Positions 34,487 through 42,231 of a DNA stretch of 64,000 nucleotides are shown here, one piece after another. The notes under the pieces are model-generated. The model worked only from the letters and a program-made list of their open reading frames with translations, made no database searches and had not been told where the DNA came from. Every line of letters begins with the position of its first letter. The stretch's first letter is position 1. This DNA comes from Campylobacter showae (GTDB lineage Bacteria > Campylobacterota > Campylobacteria > Campylobacterales > Campylobacteraceae), in NCBI RefSeq assembly GCF_900573985.1, contig NZ_UWOK01000001.1:186001-250000 (forward strand). The letters are read 5' to 3'. The translations under genes were made by a program, and so were the position numbers.

Positions 34487-34972
34487 TTCAAAACATTTAA
34501 AATCATCTCACGATACTTCGCCTTATCGTTTTATGTTCAAATTTGAAGTCAAATTTGTAAATTTCGGCTTCAAATTTTACCCGCCGAGACCCGCACCCTG
34601 AAAATGCAAAATTTAAACTCACGACGCTTTGCGTCAGCAAAGCAGTGTCGCCACCTCTAACGTGCAGTGGGGTTGGTGGGGGTTTGGGGGCGGAAGGGGC
34701 GACGCTTCGTAAGTAGAAACCCCTTCCGCCTCCAAAGAAAAAGAAAAGTCGGATATAAAAGGGAACTCTTTTGCTTTAGCTACGCTTCGCAACTGCTGGC
34801 AGAGCGTAATTCAAGCCCCTTCCCCCTTAATAAGAAAGATTAAATTTAATGCGCAATGCTAAATTTAGCCAAATCAAATTTAGCGCCGTAAAGATACAGG
34901 TCTCGGTGCGTCAAATTTAAAATATTCCCCGCAAATTTAACCTAAACCCCCGTCAAATTTCCGCTCAAATTT

Positions 34973-35000
34973 TTGATAACGATTATTTTCTAATTATCAA
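34973..35000. promoter_or_regulatory. Fur/PerR-like palindrome upstream of the aldehyde dehydrogenase
   Basis: TTGATAACGATTATTTTC followed by TAATTATCAA gives inverted TTGATAA/TTATCAA ends and an internal GATAACGATTAT close to the GATAATGATTAT half of Fur-type boxes. It sits 10 bp before the candidate -10 box, a position suited to repression. Not proven, since AT-rich sequence gives chance matches. Confidence 0.35.
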
Positions 35001-35058
35001 AATATTTATAATGAAGGAGTAATATTTCAGTTATTAAATAATCTTTCAAGGAGAAAAA

Positions 35059-36519
35059 ATGGTTAAGTTACAAGAAAAATACGACCTTTTTATAAATGGC
35101 GAATTCGTCCCCGCAAGCAGCGGCAAGACGCTAGACACCTTTGATCCCGCCACCGGCAAAAAGCTAGCCGCGATCGCGGACGCAAGCAAAGAGGACGTGG
35201 ACGCCGCGGTCAAGGCCGCTCGAGAAGCGTTTAAGACGTTTCGCCATAGCACGGTGAGCGAGCGAAGCAGAATTTTGCTCAAAATCGCCGATATAATCGA
35301 CGCAAACAAGGATTTTTTGGCCGCGGTCGAGACGATGGACAACGGCAAGCCTATCCGCGAGACGCTAAACGTGGACGTGCCGTACGCGGCGGAGCATTTT
35401 AGGTATTTTGCCGGCGTGATCCAGGGCGAAGAGGGCAGCGCAAACGTACTCGAGGAAAAGCACCTCTCGCTAATCTTGCGCGAGCCTATCGGCGTCGTAG
35501 CGCAGATCGTACCATGGAATTTCCCATTTTTGATGGCGGCGTGGAAGCTAGCTCCGGTCATCGCAGCCGGCGACACGAGCGTGCTAAAGCCGTCGTCTGA
35601 AACGAGTCTGAGCGTGCTCGAGCTAATGCGCCTCATCAAAGACGTGCTGCCAAAAGGCGTCGTAAACGTAATCACGGGCAAAGGCAGCGGCGCCGGAGCG
35701 TTTTTGCAAAAACATAGCGGCATCGACAAGATCGCATTTACCGGCTCGACCGAGATCGGACGCGAGATCGCTATCTCGGCGGCTGAAAAAATCATCCCCG
35801 CAACGCTCGAGCTAGGCGGCAAATCAGCCAACATCATCTACGCCGACGCGGACTTCGATCTGGCTCTAGACGGCGTTCAGATGGGTATTTTGTTTAACCA
35901 AGGGCAAGTTTGCTGCGCGGGCAGTAGGATATTTGTCGAGGAGAAAATTTACGACAAATTTATCGCCGCGGCTGTGGAGAAATTCAAAAATCTAAAAGTC
36001 GGCGATCCGCTCGATCCAAAGACGCAGATGGGCTCTCAGATCAACGCCAAACAAGCCGCCAAGATCGTCGAGTACATCAATATCGGCGTCAAAGAAGGCG
36101 CCAAAATCGCCGTCGGAGGCAAGCTCGCGGCTGCGGGAGATAGCTTCGTCGAGCCGACGCTGCTAGTGGACGTGAGCAACGATATGCGCGTGGCCAGAGA
36201 GGAGATTTTCGGCCCGGTAGGCGTCGTGATCAAATTTAAAAACGAGGACGAACTCATAAAAATGGTAAACGACAGCGAATACGGCCTAGGCGGCGGCGTC
36301 TTCACACAGGACATCACTCGCGCCATCCGCACCGCTCGCGCGATGGAGACGGGCCGCGTGTGGATAAACTGCTACAACCAGATCCCGGCGGGCAGCCCGT
36401 TCGGCGGCTACAAGAGCTCGGGCATCGGCCGCGAAACGCACAAAATCATCCTTGAGCACTACACTCAGATGAAAAATATCATGGTAAATTTGACGGGCAA
36501 GGTTAGTTCGTTTTATTAG
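35059..36519 (+). CDS. NAD(P)-dependent aldehyde dehydrogenase
   Basis: A 486-residue aldehyde dehydrogenase superfamily enzyme that oxidises aldehydes to acids in the cytoplasm. Key residues are visible: the oxyanion Asn in IVPWNFPFLM, the general base Glu in TLELGGKSANII and the catalytic Cys in FNQGQVCCAGSRIF. The terminal oligomerisation strand SPFGGYKSSGIGRE is present. The length and two-domain layout are normal. AAGGAG precedes ATG 35059. Substrate is not predictable. It is a single gene with a clear terminator and a possible iron- or peroxide-responsive box upstream. Confidence 0.93.
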   Translation: MVKLQEKYDLFINGEFVPASSGKTLDTFDPATGKKLAAIADASKEDVDAAVKAAREAFKTFRHSTVSERSRILLKIADIIDANKDFLAAVETMDNGKPIRETLNVDVPYAAEHFRYFAGVIQGEEGSANVLEEKHLSLILREPIGVVAQIVPWNFPFLMAAWKLAPVIAAGDTSVLKPSSETSLSVLELMRLIKDVLPKGVVNVITGKGSGAGAFLQKHSGIDKIAFTGSTEIGREIAISAAEKIIPATLELGGKSANIIYADADFDLALDGVQMGILFNQGQVCCAGSRIFVEEKIYDKFIAAAVEKFKNLKVGDPLDPKTQMGSQINAKQAAKIVEYINIGVKEGAKIAVGGKLAAAGDSFVEPTLLVDVSNDMRVAREEIFGPVGVVIKFKNEDELIKMVNDSEYGLGGGVFTQDITRAIRTARAMETGRVWINCYNQIPAGSPFGGYKSSGIGRETHKIILEHYTQMKNIMVNLTGKVSSFY

Positions 36520-36540
36520 AATTTCGCTTAATGCAACTTT

Positions 36541-36569
36541 GGGTCGGGCGATTTGCTCGGCCCTTTTTT
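36541..36569 (+). terminator. Rho-independent terminator of the aldehyde dehydrogenase gene
   Basis: Nine-pair stem GGGTCGGGC / GCTCGGCCC with a 5-nt loop and six T, 21 bp after the stop. Confidence 0.8.
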
Positions 36570-36709
36570 GGATTCGACAAAATTCTTATAAATTCGCACA
36601 AATTTAAAACTGATTTTTATCTACTTTCGTTTTAAATTTAATATCAAGCCGGTGATTTTACGCCAAACGGGATCACTCATCTATCCCGCAAATTTGACTA
36701 AATTTAGTT

Positions 36710-37437
36710 TTATGCATTCGGATCGTTAAATTTCCAAATTTTAGAAGTCGAACTCTCACGACTCATTACGAATTTTTCCGCAAATTTGCCGAAAAAATGA
36801 TACCCCGAGCCAGCCTGCGCGATCACGTCTAAAAGCTCGTCCGCATGCGTAGTATAGACGCCGCCCACATAGCTCACACCTCTATCAAAAAGAGTCTTAG
36901 GCGACATCGAAACCGTCGGTCCGACGACGATGACTTCGGCCCCGCCCCTTTTTAGACTCAAGATCTCCTCCAGCGTGTCGTTTAGTAGCGTGACGCCGGT
37001 TATGATGATATTATTAGCCGTTCTGATCGCATCCGCAGCCTACCCCTGCAGGACAGAATACTCAAGCTCGTAACATTTTAGCGCGCCCTTATCAAGCTTC
37101 ATAACGCAAAAATCAGGCCATTTTTTATTATAAATTTAACGCAAGACGCCAGCACGCCCGCGATCACGCTAAACGAGCTGCGCTTGATAGCTAGCTCATC
37201 AAATGGATCAGCCTTAAATTTGGTCGCATACGAACTACCAGAGCGCTCATAACATGTCTGCGAAAGCGCGTTTAGAGCAGCTACGGCGATGGTTTTTTTG
37301 ATAGGGCTATCGCTAGATAAATCTTTTAGAAGAGTTTTTATGTTTTTGCCGCAGATGTTGCCGGAATTTGGCATTACCGCGGCTTGCGACGGACAGCAAA
37401 CGGCCTCCGAAAAGGACTTTAGCAGAGTGTAACTCAC
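36710..37437 (-). pseudogene. Broken DUF364/DUF4213 (putative heavy-metal chelation) gene
   Basis: The minus strand encodes an N-terminal part (KTIAVAALNALSQTCYERSG). The frame shifts at an A-run (T6 at 37121-37126), where one extra base gives KKWPDFCVMKLDKGALKCYE. It then meets an amber stop at 37040-37042, after which TANNIIITGVTLLNDTLEEI and LKRGGAEVIVVGPTVSMSPK follow to the C-terminus. The C-terminal Rossmann-like domain of DUF364 proteins is clear. A further frame change at a T8 run may hide the true start at about 37487. At least two independent lesions make this a pseudogene unless the sequence is faulty. Confidence 0.75.
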
Positions 37438-37641
37438 GTCGCAAATACCGCTACTTAGCTTTATGTCCGAAAAAAAACAACCCGGACATAACGCACTGCA
37501 GCGTAAATTTAGTCAAATTTGGTACAAAAATTTAAAAGTAAACAATGTGGCGTACATAAAATAAATCGGAAAGCTTTTAAACAAATAAACTGTATTTTGA
37601 AAAGGGATTGATATTGAAAAGAAAATTTAAATAGATTTTGG

Positions 37642-37665
37642 ATGGTGCGGATGAAAGGACTTGAA
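37642..37665. repeat. Left attachment site (att) of the element
   Basis: 24 bp identical to 47967-47990, corresponding to the 3' end of tRNA-Leu (read on the minus strand). The match ends at the following base on both sides. The intact tRNA is retained at the right end. Confidence 0.88.
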
Positions 37666-37812
37666 AAAGCGGTTTTATAGCGTTTTCTTAAAATAATAAA
37701 AAATAATTTTAAAAAGTGAGTTTATGCCCATAAATACGGGCTTTTAAAAGAGTGTATTTTTAACAAGTTAATAAAGAATAATTTGTTTTTAAAATAAATA
37801 ATAGCATTTTTT

Positions 37813-37836
37813 GGTTACACTTTTGGTTACACTTTT
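37813..37836 (+). promoter_or_regulatory. Probable integrase arm-type sites, left end
   Basis: Two adjacent copies of GGTTACACTTTT, 27 bp before the integrase start. Closely related copies occur only near the right end (47691-47712 and 47871-47891). This pairing at both ends is the usual layout of arm-type binding sites for tyrosine recombinases. Confidence 0.6.
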
Positions 37837-37863
37837 GAAAAATACAAGCCAAAAAAGGTAAAA

Positions 37864-38979
37864 ATGAGAGACATAAAATCAAAACGTTACGCCGGCGTTT
37901 ATTACAGATTGCTAGACGACGGAAGCAAGACGTATTACATCATTTATAAGCACCCAATCGAGGACAAAAACGTCAGATTAAAAATCGGAAGCGACAAAGA
38001 CGGCTTTAATGAGGCATATTGCCACAACAAAAGAGCGGAAATTTTAACAAAACTTAGGCTGGGCGAGGATTTGCGCATACCAATCATAGCCAAAAAACAG
38101 CACAAAACAACGCTTAACGAGATAGCAGAGCTATATTTTGAGAGCAAAGCGATAGCTGGCGAAACTATCAGTATAAAAGAGCGCAAAAGCAAATATAACA
38201 GGCACTTGCGCGAGACGCTGGGCGAAAAAGCCTTAACGTCTATCAAAAAAGAGGACGTTATAAGACTACAAAGAGAGCTTATAAAAGCAGACTACGCAAA
38301 CGCCACGATAGGCAATATTTTACAGCTGGGCGCGACAGTGTTTTATTATGCGATACGTCAGGGGCTTTATAATTCGGCAAATCCTTTTATAAGCGTGGAG
38401 CACAAGAAAACGCCGAACGCCCGCATAAGATATCTAAATTTAGACGAGTTGCAAAGGCTCAAAGACAGCGTTAAAAACGATGAGGTTTTATATCTTTTCG
38501 TTTTGATTTCGGTTACTACGGGCGCGAGGCTAGAGGGCGTTTTAAACATCCAAAATAAAGACATAGACTATAACGCGGAGCTAATCAACATTTACGACTT
38601 TAAGAGCAAGGACAGATACGCCGGAGCTTTGACGGATGAGGTTAAAAATATACTAAAAAGCCGAAAACGGGCTAAAGATAACAACTACGTTATCAGCTAC
38701 GAGGACGGCGAAAAGTTGGATAAAAAGCGAATACAGCGCAGATTAAAGCCAATACTAGACAGGCTTTTTAATAAAGACCTAGCGAGGAGCGACAGAGATA
38801 ACCGCGTAGTAATTCACACTCTACGGCACACATTTGCAAGCCTTTTAGCCATACAGGGCACGCCGATTTATACCATACAAAAGCTTTTAAATCATAAAGA
38901 TATAAAGCAAACTTCGCGCTACGCTAAGCTATCGCCAAAAAGCGGAGCGGATGAGGCTAAAAAGCTATTCGATAAGTAA
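37864..38979 (+). CDS. Tyrosine-type site-specific integrase
   Basis: A 371-residue phage-type integrase. The N-terminal arm-binding region (KTYYIIYKHPIEDKNVRLKI) is followed by a SAM-like core-binding domain (TTLNEIAELYFESKAIAGE) and the catalytic domain with TTGARLEGVL (Arg), HTLRHTFASL (His-x-x-Arg), KLLNHKDIKQ (His) and TSRYAKLS (nucleophilic Tyr). All catalytic residues are present, so it should be active. It lies beside the left att and reads inwards. Its targets are the 24-bp core in tRNA-Leu and the GGTTACACTT arm repeats. Confidence 0.93.
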   Translation: MRDIKSKRYAGVYYRLLDDGSKTYYIIYKHPIEDKNVRLKIGSDKDGFNEAYCHNKRAEILTKLRLGEDLRIPIIAKKQHKTTLNEIAELYFESKAIAGETISIKERKSKYNRHLRETLGEKALTSIKKEDVIRLQRELIKADYANATIGNILQLGATVFYYAIRQGLYNSANPFISVEHKKTPNARIRYLNLDELQRLKDSVKNDEVLYLFVLISVTTGARLEGVLNIQNKDIDYNAELINIYDFKSKDRYAGALTDEVKNILKSRKRAKDNNYVISYEDGEKLDKKRIQRRLKPILDRLFNKDLARSDRDNRVVIHTLRHTFASLLAIQGTPIYTIQKLLNHKDIKQTSRYAKLSPKSGADEAKKLFDK

Positions 38980-38996
38980 ATTTTAAAAGGTTAAAA

Positions 38997-39527
38997 ATGA
39001 CAAACGAGAGACTAAAAGAGCTATTTTCGGCTAAAAGAATAAGCGGATACGCAAGCGAGGCAGAGCATAGGGATAATTTTTTACTTATGCAAAGAATAGC
39101 CCCTAAAATCGGCATTTTAGAGATTATCACGCGCAACAAAGTGGCCGAAATTTTAGACATTACGGATGATGATTTTATCTCAAAACAAAGCTTAGGCTAC
39201 TGGGTTAAGACTATCGACGCGGAAAAAATACATAATGCGCTAATCAACCTAAGAGCCGTTGATTTTCGCAAATATTCAAGTTTTAACAGGCTGGGTAAAA
39301 GCGATATTCCAAACTTTAAAAAAGTGGGCGCGTGCTACTGGCTTATTTTGACGATAAGAAACCGCGCTTTTCATTTTGAAAATCTATACAAGCTAAACGA
39401 TAACGGCGCACCGCGCATTATAACGAAGCTAAACAACGAAATTATAGGCGTAGCCCCCGAGATGATTGAGGCGTTTATTAATGACTTTTTGGCTTGTTTC
39501 GGCGATGATGTGTCGGAGTATTTATAA
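38997..39527 (+). CDS. Abi-like protein with HEPN RNase motif
   Basis: A 176-residue protein following the integrase by 17 bp. The layout matches Abi_2/AbiF-type abortive infection proteins: an N-terminal helical region with YASEAEHRDNFLLMQRIAPK, the segment DAEKIHNALINLRAVDF, and near the C-terminus LILTIRNRAFHFENLYKLN. The last contains R-x4-H (RNRAFH), the catalytic signature of HEPN ribonucleases. It may protect the host or the element from competing phages. It could also act inside the element's own control. Carriage next to an integrase is typical of element-borne defence genes. Confidence 0.65.
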   Translation: MTNERLKELFSAKRISGYASEAEHRDNFLLMQRIAPKIGILEIITRNKVAEILDITDDDFISKQSLGYWVKTIDAEKIHNALINLRAVDFRKYSSFNRLGKSDIPNFKKVGACYWLILTIRNRAFHFENLYKLNDNGAPRIITKLNNEIIGVAPEMIEAFINDFLACFGDDVSEYL

Positions 39528-39533
39528 GAAAGC

Positions 39534-39552
39534 GAGGCCGATAAGTGGCCTC
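39534..39552 (+). terminator. Hairpin after the Abi-like gene
   Basis: GAGGCC / GGCCTC with a 7-nt loop, 7 bp after the stop; only a short T-rich tail. Separates the integrase-abi unit from the monomer cluster. Confidence 0.45.
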
Positions 39553-39619
39553 TTGAATGTAGGCGTATTATAACAAATAAGCGTTAAAATGTCAATTAGT
39601 GGGAAATAGTAACCACTAG

Positions 39620-39756
39620 CGACAAGACGTAACCGGCTTGAACAAGAAATAAGGCCTGTAGCAAGAAATCCGGCCGGCGCAACAGAATAAGGCCAACTGT
39701 AAGAAATCCGGGAACTTGCATAGAATAAGGCCTGTAGCAATAAATCCGGAGCTTAG
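39620..39756. repeat. Small cluster of 19-bp monomers in front of the zinc-ribbon gene
   Basis: Contains, in order, CAAGAAATCCGGCCGGCGC, AACAGAATAAGGCCAACTG, TAAGAAATCCGGGAACTTG, CATAGAATAAGGCCTGTAG and CAATAAATCCGGAGCTTAG, plus worn copies to the left. The first four are monomers 1-4 of the 190-bp satellite at 46 kb in the same order. The last monomer ends one base before the TATAAT box at 39758, so the repeats cover the -35 region. They may be operators. Confidence 0.85.
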
Positions 39757-39757
39757 A

Positions 39758-39763
39758 TATAAT
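39758..39763 (+). promoter_or_regulatory. -10 box (TATAAT) of the zinc-ribbon gene
   Basis: TATAAT 24 bp before ATG 39788, with AAAAAAGG as ribosome binding site between. The 19-bp monomer cluster lies against its upstream side. Confidence 0.6.
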
Positions 39764-39787
39764 CCAAAACAAAAAAGGTTTAATACA

Positions 39788-39991
39788 ATGTGCCCTAAAT
39801 GCAAAAGCGAGAACGTCGCTACGGTTGCGACTATTAACGGGTTGTGGGTAGAGCGGTTTAAAAAGTGTCGCGCGTGCGGGCATAATTTCCAGACTTGCGA
39901 GCTGGTGCGAGTTGATATAAAGCTAGTCGAATATCAAAAAGAGGTTTTGAGCATATTACAAAGGGGTCACAGGAGACAAACGCGGGCGTAA
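39788..39991 (+). CDS. Small zinc-ribbon protein (Ogr/Delta-like or NrdR-like)
   Basis: A 67-residue protein with two CxxC knuckles, MCPKCKSENVATV and FKKCRACGHNF, then a basic C-terminal tail (RGHRRQTRA). Knuckle spacing and the ERFKKCRACGHNFQTCELV strand resemble phage Ogr/Delta activators and the NrdR zinc ribbon. I take ATG 39788 because a -10 box and ribosome site fit it, whereas earlier in-frame codons would read through the repeats. A regulator that binds the adjacent 19-bp monomers is a reasonable guess. Confidence 0.65.
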   Translation: MCPKCKSENVATVATINGLWVERFKKCRACGHNFQTCELVRVDIKLVEYQKEVLSILQRGHRRQTRA

Positions 39992-40100
39992 ATTTAGCTT
40001 TTAAGTCCGAAACGATACAAACATCATCAAAAAGCCAAACGGCTCACAGCGCGCCTTAAAACGCCAGCAAAGGCTCAATTTGTCAAAAAGCGTAAAACGA

Positions 40101-40174
40101 ATGTAAAAAAATGTAAAGAAAATGTAAAATTTTGTAAAGTTTTTTCATTCGTCCGTAACCTTATCTTTTTCTTA
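40101..40174. repeat. Helically phased TGTAAA repeats and hairpin, possible replication origin
   Basis: TGTAAA occurs at 40102, 40112, 40123 and 40133, spaced 10, 11 and 10 bp, so all copies face the same side of the helix. A TTCATTC word (start of the epsilonproteobacterial DnaA box) follows at about 40144 and a TTATCTT/AAGATAA hairpin at about 40152-40174. The surrounding 292 bp (39992-40283) has no gene. Iterons of an origin or a cooperative operator both fit. Confidence 0.45.
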
Positions 40175-40283
40175 AGATAAAGCCCATTAAATCAACATTT
40201 AAACTAACTTCAAACCTAAAAATTCACTAGACAAAACTTTACACTTTTAGCTTTTTTGATTTTCATCCTTTTAAACGTCTTTT

Positions 40284-40655
40284 ATGGATAAATTTTACGG
40301 AACTGGCAGGCTATATTTATTACTATTAAGGGCGGTGCGTTTTGGCTTGCGGAATACAAGAGACGAAAACGGAGCTAAATTTTGGGCGAACCGGACGCGA
40401 AGCGAGATGATTAAAAAATGTCGGATTTCAAAAACGCTTTACCGCGCGAAGCTGACAAACGGCGCATTTAAGGGGCTTAGGAATAAACGGGCAAAAATCG
40501 GAGCTAAAAGTGAGCGAGAAATGCGAGCGAAATTAAAAATAAAAAATGTCGGAATTGAGACAAAAAAAGAGATTAAAAAATGTCGGAAATGGATGTTTTT
40601 AAAAATGTCGGAATTGACAAAAGCGGAAAAAGGAGCGATAGACGACGAGCCTTAA
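40284..40655 (+). CDS. Small very basic protein, unknown
   Basis: A 123-residue frame from ATG 40284, with high Lys/Arg content (KKCRISKTLYRAKLTNGAF, KGLRNKRAKIGAK) and no recognised domain. The DNA contains AATGTCGG at four places (near 40418, 40546, 40580, 40606), encoding repeated KKC/KNV/KMS segments. So the ORF may simply be carried by a repeat region. The ribosome site is poor. A basic DNA- or RNA-binding role is possible but unsupported. Confidence 0.35.
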   Translation: MDKFYGTGRLYLLLLRAVRFGLRNTRDENGAKFWANRTRSEMIKKCRISKTLYRAKLTNGAFKGLRNKRAKIGAKSEREMRAKLKIKNVGIETKKEIKKCRKWMFLKMSELTKAEKGAIDDEP

Positions 40656-41021
40656 GCGTTATTTAAAATATTAAATTATATTAAAATGTATTAAATAGCG
40701 TATTTGGGATAATTTTGCCGTAAATAGTAGCTCGCAAATCGCCTATTTTATGGGCTTTGCGCGTGAGACGAGGCGCAGAGCGTCGGGAAAATCGGGAAAA
40801 ACGGACGATTTGGGAAAAAAATTTAAAAGCGCGGAATGCCTAAAAAATGCACGGATTTTGCAAATTTTGCATTTTATTTTCTCATTTTAAGCAAAGCGAG
40901 ACGGGGCTAAAATATCGTTTTTATCGGCGTTTAGTAGATAAATTTTAAAAATCTTATTTTTTACGTTTTGCAAAGGACATACGGGGATTTTTGCGGGGAA
41001 CGGAAGTACCCCCCCCCATTA
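40656..41021. other. Gap with a C9 tract
   Basis: 366 bp without a gene between convergent units. At 41009-41017 there is a run of nine C, four bases beyond the stop of the XRE regulator. In Campylobacter such G/C tracts are hypermutable. Here it lies outside any reading frame. Confidence 0.5.
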
Positions 41022-41828
41022 TTACAGGTTTTGTAGCTTTTGCATAGCTTTAAGTTTTGCGATGATTTCATCAGTGAAGCTATCGGGCGCGAAACGAAGC
41101 AGGCTTAAGAGCTCTTGATGTTTAGGTGAGATGTTTTCGGGTGCATTAAGGGGCGTGATAGTTTCGGGGTTATTGCGTTTTTTAATAATGCTTGCGTAGT
41201 ATTCGGGGGTTATGTTTAAGCCGCTTGCGTTAAGTAAGTCGATTTCGCCTTTAAACTGCATACTCTCTTTAATATCATCATAAAAGCTTTTATAATGGCT
41301 ATATTTTTGATAGCCCTCATCATCTGTTACGGCTTGAATATCATCAATGAGCCTAAACTCACTTAAGCAGTCATACGTAACATTTAAGGCTTTAGCTATC
41401 CTTATAATATTATCTGCGAGGTCAGATATTCTCCCATACTTTTTAAAATCGTTGTAGCTTATTTGTTTCATCTTATAGCGATTTTCTTTCTCGTCAAAGT
41501 TATCCATATCGGTAACAAAAAGAGCTCCTTTTAAGAGTTTTTGCATTTTGTCATCTGTGTAATTAAAAATACTTTGATACATAAGCAAGGTATTAACTAT
41601 TTTATCCATTTTTTCAAGCTTAGGGGTTTTATCGTCCAGTATGCTATCTTTTGTATAGCCGAAGTAGAGGCTTACAAAATCCAAATATTCATTAGAGGGT
41701 TGATTTATCCCTTTTTCATAGCTCACTATTGTAGGTTGTTTAAACCCGCTTATATCGTGTAGCTCGCGACGGCTTATTTTGCGCTCTTTGCGTATTTTTT
41801 CCAGTTTTTCACTTACTAAAGTTTTCAC
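41022..41828 (-). CDS. XRE-family (CI-like) transcriptional repressor
   Basis: A 268-residue protein with an N-terminal helix-turn-helix (LEKIRKERKISRRELHDISG, then FKQPTIVSYEKGINQPSNEY). The long C-terminal region has no recognisable S24 peptidase site, so release by RecA-type autocleavage is not indicated. It starts with GTG 41828, preceded by AAAAGGTG. It is divergent from the HTH gene at 41974, and the AT-rich gap between them has repeated TGATATTATAT words. This is the layout of a lysogeny-type switch. It probably keeps the element quiet. Confidence 0.8.
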   Translation of the reverse strand: MKTLVSEKLEKIRKERKISRRELHDISGFKQPTIVSYEKGINQPSNEYLDFVSLYFGYTKDSILDDKTPKLEKMDKIVNTLLMYQSIFNYTDDKMQKLLKGALFVTDMDNFDEKENRYKMKQISYNDFKKYGRISDLADNIIRIAKALNVTYDCLSEFRLIDDIQAVTDDEGYQKYSHYKSFYDDIKESMQFKGEIDLLNASGLNITPEYYASIIKKRNNPETITPLNAPENISPKHQELLSLLRFAPDSFTDEIIAKLKAMQKLQNL

Positions 41829-41849
41829 AATGACACCTTTTATTTTTTA

Positions 41850-41945
41850 TATTAAGGTAAATTTTATTTGATATTATATAAAATTAGATTTGATATTATA
41901 TTAAATAAATATATTCTATTTTTTATATTATATCACATTTTACTT
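41850..41945. promoter_or_regulatory. Divergent operator/promoter region of the XRE switch
   Basis: TGATATTATAT occurs at 41869 and 41891 (22 bp apart, about two helical turns), and the similar ATATTATATCA lies inverted at 41925-41935. Together they are likely binding sites for the adjacent repressor and overlap probable -10 elements in both directions. Confidence 0.5.
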
Positions 41946-41973
41946 ACAACTAATCCACACTAAAGGAGCTTAT

Positions 41974-42222
41974 ATGCTACAAAAGGACACATACGACGAG
42001 ATTTTAAAAAATCTACGCGGTAAATACAAAAAGCAGGCCTTATCCATTTTCGAGCTTGCCGACGAACTAGGCGTAAGCGCGTGGACGATAAGAGCCGGCG
42101 TAAAAAACGGCAAAGGCGTGCCTAACTTTAAGATTGTAGGCGGCGGCGTAATGCGTAAGCGCGTATTATTCGCTATTCACGACGTGGCAAAGTTTTTAGC
42201 CAATACGCAAGAAGTATTTTAA
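41974..42222 (+). CDS. Small winged/helix-turn-helix DNA-binding protein (excisionase/AlpA-like)
   Basis: An 82-residue protein with ALSIFELADELGVSAWTIRAG, a typical helix-turn-helix followed by KNGKGVPNFKIVGGGVMRKR, the wing seen in MerR/excisionase-type small proteins. AAAGGAG precedes ATG 41974. As the first gene opposite the repressor it may control excision or start the element's replication genes. Exact family is uncertain. Confidence 0.6.
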   Translation: MLQKDTYDEILKNLRGKYKKQALSIFELADELGVSAWTIRAGVKNGKGVPNFKIVGGGVMRKRVLFAIHDVAKFLANTQEVF

Positions 42223-42231
42223 GGTTTGGGC

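Larger units (their letters stand above)
34360..35058. other. Long intergenic region with repeat F, hairpins and a G-rich tract
   Basis: About 700 bp without a gene. It contains dispersed repeat copy F, a GACGCTTTGC...GCAAAGC hairpin (about 34623-34643), a run of G-tracts at 34669-34699, an 11-bp perfect inverted repeat (GGCGGAAGGGG at 34689-34699, CCCCTTCCGCC at 34720-34730) and a Fur-like palindrome near 34975. The TATAAT at about 35010 is a likely -10 for the aldehyde dehydrogenase. Confidence 0.5.
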
